Under the pieces are notes generated by a model. That model worked only from the letters and a program-made list of their open reading frames with translations. It was not told the origin of the DNA and did no database searches. Shown in pieces: positions 53,787 through 57,267 of a DNA stretch of 57,267 bases; within the stretch, counting starts at the first letter, position 1, and every line of letters starts with the position of its first letter. The position numbers and the translations under genes were made by a program. The DNA lies in the NCBI GenBank assembly GCA_947483555.1, contig CANKMW010000060.1, positions 1 to 57,267 of the forward strand, written 5' to 3'. The stretch comes from Myxococcales bacterium (lineage in GTDB: Bacteria; Myxococcota_A; Polyangia; Haliangiales; Haliangiaceae).

Positions 53787-56099
53787 ATGAAGGGACGGAA
53801 GCGACCAGGCGCCAGCAGCGAGGGTGGTGGCGGTGGCGCGCCAGCAGGCATCGAGCCGGGCAAACGGACGCGCACGCAGTCCTTGGCGGCGGCGCCCGCT
53901 GCGCCTGCGGTGGGCCCGTCGACCTCGCGGCTGAACGCGAACCCATCGTGGGCGAGGTTCAAGCCCACCGAGATCGGGAAGACACGCCACGACGACATCA
54001 AGCTGACCAACGTTTCCGCGGAACCGTTCGACTTCTTCGCCTTCCTCGAGACCGTGCTGCCCAGCAGCGACGGCTTCGTCAGGCCCACGGACGACGGCGG
54101 CGACTTCGCCGTCGTCGGAGGTGCCACGACAAGCGACGGCCTTCTGCCGGGCGAGTCGACGTCGATCATGGTCGAGTTCGCGCCGAAGGCGAGCCATCCC
54201 GACGATCTCAAGAAGCACAAGCAGTCCAAGCGCGAGACCAGGTTCGCGATCCTCGATCCGGAAGGCGCCATCGGCGACACGTTCACGCTGGCCGGCTTCG
54301 CCAGGCCGCCGAGCGCCGATACGATCGACGAGGGCGAGGTCGCGGAGATCAAGTCGGCGGCGCGGCGGTCGGGCAGCCGCCTCCCGCCACCGAAGAGCTT
54401 CGACGAGATGCGCCATCACCTCATGGCCGCCCGCGACCTGATGCAGACCTCCGAGCGCGACGACGCGGACGAGCTGGTGGGCGAGGTGAGCGCACGGATG
54501 TACGAGGCGCTCCGCTACGATCAGGTGCTCCACGCCTTCCGCTCCTACGGTTTCGGCACCCAGTCGGCGACCATGATGGTGGGGCACGCGCACGATCAGG
54601 TCGTCGGGGCGTCGACTCGGCTCAGCGGAGGGCTGGCGGTCAACATGGACTACGTCCTGACCTCCTTCGAGGTGGCGAAGGAGCCGATGCAACTCGTGCT
54701 CGGCGAGGTCAAGAAGGCGCCGACGATCCAGGCGATGCACGACGCAGCCCCCGTCGTGATGGCCGGGCGGGCTGCCGAGGAGGTGGGGGAGACCGCGAAG
54801 CAGATCGTCACCGACGCCGCGTTCGCCGCCGGCTTCGGCGTCGGGGTGCTCGAGGGAACCGGCGGCGCCGTGAAGGACCTGGCCACGGGCGCGGTCGATG
54901 TGCTCGAGCTCGCCTTCGACATCGCCAAGGCGATGGTGACCGGCGGCATCATCGGCGCGACGCTCGAGGCGGCCGAGAAGCTCAACGACTTCTTCCAGAA
55001 GGCCCCCGCGGCACTTGCGGGGATGGGCGAGGACTTCCGTGACAACTGGAACGCGCCCGGCTCGTTCTCGCGCGGCAACTTCCGCGGCGAGGTGACGGGC
55101 TACGTCGCGGCGCAGATCGCGATCATCGTGATCAGCGGCGGCGCCGCGGCCGAGGGAGTCGCGTTCGCGTCGCTGAGTCGCTGGGGCAAGGTAGCGGCGA
55201 TCATCCAGAAGGCAGATGCCGCCGGCGACATCCTGGGCTGGGCCGCCGCCGCCGGCCGCCGCGTGCCGTTGCCGCGCAAGCTGATCGACAAGATCGACGG
55301 CGCCCGTGCGAAAGCGAAGAAGGCAGAGCTCCAGGACAGCCCGAGCGCCGACGCTCGGCCTCGGTCGAGCTCCGATGGCGCGCCTGAGACCCACGGCACT
55401 TCGAAGGCAGAAAGCGTTACGAGCCAGCGAGAACCGGGGGCCTGGGAGACCGGAACAGAACCGGGCCTGCCTGCCACCGCCGAAACGATCGCGCATGGGA
55501 GCTGCGCGATGGAGGTGCACCCCGACTTCACCAACCTCATCGACGAAGCGCGGAACAAGGGCTTTCGCATCGTCTACGACGCAAAAGCCCATGTCGCGAA
55601 CATCCGCGTCGTGAATGAAGCAGGAGAGCTGATCGAGATGCGGCGCGAACTGCACCTGATTGCCGGTGCTCGTTTCCTTGATCTCGAGCACGAGCTCGGC
55701 CACATCCGGCAGCTCGAACGCTTTGGTGACAACCCGCCCGCAACCGAGACGATTCTACGACGAGCGGATGGCACCGAAGGTGAGGCGAAGAACGAGCTGC
55801 GACGAGGATCATTCGACAAGGGTGAAGACAGCCTCATCGAATACCACAACAGGCTTGATGAATACGTGCGCCTCGCTGAACGCGGTCTGCCGTCGGAGGT
55901 GCTACGCGCTCACGCAGAGCACCTCGTCAAATGGCGCACAAGAGCGGAACGCGCTGGACTGGGGCAGGGCGGCGGTCGTGGCAGCTTTCACCGCTGGGCC
56001 AAAGAGCATTTCCCCGAGATCCCCACGCTTGAGCGGCGAGTGCGCGCACTCGGTGCTGACATCGGAAGGACCAACGTTCGATGGGAGGACGCTCCGTGA
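53787..56099 (+). CDS. Polymorphic-toxin-like protein with C-terminal HExxH domain
   Basis: A 770-residue protein with modular layout and no Sec signal. An N-terminal tag region contains GKRTRTQSL (25-33). An Ig-like/ASH-type beta domain follows (about 48-172, RFKPTEIGKTRHDDIKLTNV). A helical middle has Gly/Ala-rich, possibly membrane-active helices (about 348-395 and 436-460). A variable Ser/Pro linker (about 515-560) precedes a C-terminal domain (about 570-770) with HELGH (635-639), a zincin signature. From memory, GKRTLTxxL tags occur on myxobacterial DUF4157/extracellular-contraction-system cargo; I could not check this. The following gene, overlapping by GTGA, is the likely immunity protein. 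Start ATG 53787 has TACGAT 10 nt upstream. Confidence 0.65.
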   Translation: MKGRKRPGASSEGGGGGAPAGIEPGKRTRTQSLAAAPAAPAVGPSTSRLNANPSWARFKPTEIGKTRHDDIKLTNVSAEPFDFFAFLETVLPSSDGFVRPTDDGGDFAVVGGATTSDGLLPGESTSIMVEFAPKASHPDDLKKHKQSKRETRFAILDPEGAIGDTFTLAGFARPPSADTIDEGEVAEIKSAARRSGSRLPPPKSFDEMRHHLMAARDLMQTSERDDADELVGEVSARMYEALRYDQVLHAFRSYGFGTQSATMMVGHAHDQVVGASTRLSGGLAVNMDYVLTSFEVAKEPMQLVLGEVKKAPTIQAMHDAAPVVMAGRAAEEVGETAKQIVTDAAFAAGFGVGVLEGTGGAVKDLATGAVDVLELAFDIAKAMVTGGIIGATLEAAEKLNDFFQKAPAALAGMGEDFRDNWNAPGSFSRGNFRGEVTGYVAAQIAIIVISGGAAAEGVAFASLSRWGKVAAIIQKADAAGDILGWAAAAGRRVPLPRKLIDKIDGARAKAKKAELQDSPSADARPRSSSDGAPETHGTSKAESVTSQREPGAWETGTEPGLPATAETIAHGSCAMEVHPDFTNLIDEARNKGFRIVYDAKAHVANIRVVNEAGELIEMRRELHLIAGARFLDLEHELGHIRQLERFGDNPPATETILRRADGTEGEAKNELRRGSFDKGEDSLIEYHNRLDEYVRLAERGLPSEVLRAHAEHLVKWRTRAERAGLGQGGGRGSFHRWAKEHFPEIPTLERRVRALGADIGRTNVRWEDAP

Positions 56100-56614
56100 A
56101 GGAATACCCTGAACCTGACTACTTCGTGGACCTCCACCATGGCCGGTTCCCGACGATCGTCGACAAGTTCCTGCCCGGAACCTACGAGATCATCGTGAAC
56201 CAGATCGTGGACGTCGTCGTGCTTCCATATCTCCCGGTTGGCGACTGGCCCGATGAGCTACCCTGCGACGCTGACGACATCCAGAGCCGAGACGACGCCG
56301 CGATGTTTGCCGCTGCAGGGTCCTCGATCGTGATTGCGCCTGCGGTCGAGGGAGTCGAGAAGGTGCAGGCGATTCGTCGGCGCGACGTCGACGGCGCGGT
56401 GAACATCATCTTCTGGCTCGCGCGCACGGAATATGATCAGCTCGTGCGCGATATTGCCGCGCGGCTCGAACAGCCCATTGGCCAGAATGGCGGACCTTCG
56501 ACCAGGCTGTCGCAGCTCGAGAACACCGCGATCGCAGTATTCCTCACGAAGCGGCTACCGAGCGCCGCACTAGACGAGTACGACCGGAAGATTCTATGTC
56601 TTCCCGTCCCGTGA
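56096..56614 (+). CDS. Putative immunity protein for the HExxH toxin
   Basis: A 172-residue acidic cytosolic protein from GTG 56096, whose GTGA overlaps the toxin stop and whose ribosome site GGGAGGA (56083-56089) is ideally spaced 6 nt upstream. An ATG at 56081 is in frame but would place that site inside the gene. Visible stretches: FVDLHHGRFPTIVDKFLPGT, IIVNQIVDVVVLPYLPVGDW, VNIIFWLARTEYDQLVRDIA. No family recognised. Position, size and acidity are those of an immunity gene; function is inference. It would bind the zinc peptidase domain. Confidence 0.6.
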   Translation: MKEYPEPDYFVDLHHGRFPTIVDKFLPGTYEIIVNQIVDVVVLPYLPVGDWPDELPCDADDIQSRDDAAMFAAAGSSIVIAPAVEGVEKVQAIRRRDVDGAVNIIFWLARTEYDQLVRDIAARLEQPIGQNGGPSTRLSQLENTAIAVFLTKRLPSAALDEYDRKILCLPVP

Positions 56615-56694
56615 AGCCGGCGCGGCGTTAGACTTCGCTCTCGATGATGCCGCTGAGTCGTGGTCACCTCCACGGCTGAGCCACCATCGGGCAG

Positions 56695-56898
56695 TCAGCA
56701 GGTGAACTCGGGCTCGAGGGGGCGCTCCGGCGGGCATCTCGGATCGGGCGAATCCGCGCCTGTGTCGACGCATGCTTCGAAGGCGGCGTCGATGCCGCCG
56801 TCCTCCTGCAGTGGCGGCAACTCGGGGAATTTGCAGCCCTCCAACCAGCCCACGCAAGTCAGCAACGCCAAGGCGAGGCGACTGTGCGCTGGCGTCAT
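56695..56898 (-). CDS. Short lipoprotein-like ORF
   Basis: A 67-residue product with signal ALALLTCVGWLEGC (lipobox near Cys22), then FPELPPLQEDGGIDA, a style common to myxobacterial lipoproteins. It ends after CPPERPLEPEFTC, much shorter than relatives I would expect, so it may be truncated. It overlaps the end of the broken beta-helix-type frame by ATGA (56895-56898). Low support as a functional gene. Confidence 0.4.
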   Translation of the reverse strand: MTPAHSRLALALLTCVGWLEGCKFPELPPLQEDGGIDAAFEACVDTGADSPDPRCPPERPLEPEFTC

Positions 56899-57131
56899 GG
56901 AATCTCATCCGCGCCGACATCGACAGTCAGCCCACCAGCGGTCCGCGGCTCGCCGTCGAAATCGAAGAGGCTCTCGCCCGCCAGCGATGTCGCCTGTGCC
57001 TTCCCGGCTGCGACGCTCCCAGCCTGGATATGAAAATCCGAGGCACTCACGAACATGAACGCCAGCGGGTCGGCGACCGTCATGTTGCCAGTCCCCGAGG
57101 GGCCGGCGGCCGGACCGAAGGGGTGTGGCTC
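56895..57131 (-). pseudogene. C-terminal remnant of a choice-of-anchor Q / beta-helix protein
   Basis: The minus-strand frame reads GTGNMTVADPLAFMFVSASD, then FHIQAGSVAAGKA and FDFDGEPRTAGGLTVDVGAD before the stop at 56895. This is the standard ending of right-handed beta-helix proteins with a choice-of-anchor Q tail. The frame is closed by a TGA at 57132-57134, so everything upstream of about 70 residues is missing. The transposase-like fragment begins immediately beyond, suggesting insertion or deletion cut the gene. Confidence 0.6.
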
Positions 57132-57140
57132 TCATGCTGA

Positions 57141-57267
57141 TCACGCGGCCGCCCGGACGGACTTCCGCAGCGGCTGCAGCGTGAGGCTCATGGCCTCGGC
57201 CCAGCGGTCGCTGACGGCCAACGCGCGGAGCTGAAGGACGTGTCGGCCGGTCGGCGGCTTCCAGCGC
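57141..57267 (-). CDS. Possible transposase C-terminus, runs off the right edge
   Basis: A minus-strand open frame enters from the right edge and ends at TGA 57143-57141. It reads RWKPPTGRHVLQLRALAVSD, then RWAEAMSLTLQPLRKSVRAA. The pattern (RW..., xVLxLRALxxSDRW) resembles the ends of ISKra4-type transposases, from memory only. Only about 41 residues are visible, so the call is tentative. Confidence 0.35.
   Translation of the reverse strand, partial: RWKPPTGRHVLQLRALAVSDRWAEAMSLTLQPLRKSVRAAA

Overview
The window looks like chromosomal DNA of a very GC-rich member of the Myxococcota, most likely a Haliangium/Kofleriaceae-type organism. I infer this from composition, from two PEGA-tailed Ser/Thr kinases, an FHA protein, many Cys-anchored lipoproteins, TPR proteins, a C39-like peptidase and a polymorphic-toxin-like protein with an N-terminal GKRTxTxxL tag. 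No rRNA, tRNA or CRISPR array was recognised. Genes are dense, often overlap by 4 bp (ATGA or GTGA), and alternate strands in short operons.

Layout. 1-550: gene-free mosaic of tandem repeats. 551-4201 (minus): a TldD/TldE-like pair without the zinc motif, then a D-Ala-D-Ala carboxypeptidase. 4353-8121 (plus): PEGA kinase translationally coupled to a secreted TPR/beta-barrel-like protein, then a zinc-ribbon/PH membrane protein. 8153-14872: exported DODA-type dioxygenase homologue, a small gene plus a broken retropepsin-like gene, TPR lipoprotein, two uncharacterised genes, Uma2 nuclease-like protein and a POT peptide transporter. 15009-18788: winged-helix-like protein, AAA-type ATPase and HEAT-like protein. 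18827-24026: secreted and lipoprotein genes, a frameshifted DUF3088 gene, an AraC regulator and a tandem pair of secreted paralogues. 24160-27828: FHA/winged-helix protein and a second PEGA kinase/secreted-partner module. 27838-34600 (minus): C39-like peptidase, GT-C-like membrane protein with an MshEN-domain protein, alpha/beta-hydrolase lipoprotein and two membrane proteins. 34666-40860: TPR/gluzincin protein, two tandem Cys-tailed lipoproteins, LysR regulator divergent from an intradiol-dioxygenase-like lipoprotein, CBS protein. 40934-45178: FAD oxidoreductase, GH92 glycosidase, beta-carbonic anhydrase.

45224-57267 is accessory-like: HipBA toxin-antitoxin behind a perfect 14-bp inverted repeat, a split thioester alpha-2-macroglobulin, an AbiE toxin-antitoxin pair, a HExxH toxin candidate with its putative immunity gene, and gene fragments including a possible transposase tail.

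The most general signal is a -10-like hexamer TAnnnT placed exactly 6 nt (sometimes 7-9) before many start codons on both strands, sometimes with a -35 box 17 bp upstream. This predicts widespread leaderless transcription. The best candidates for new biology are the toxin/immunity pair, the winged-helix/ATPase pair, the split macroglobulin, and the repeated FHA/PEGA-kinase/secreted-partner modules.
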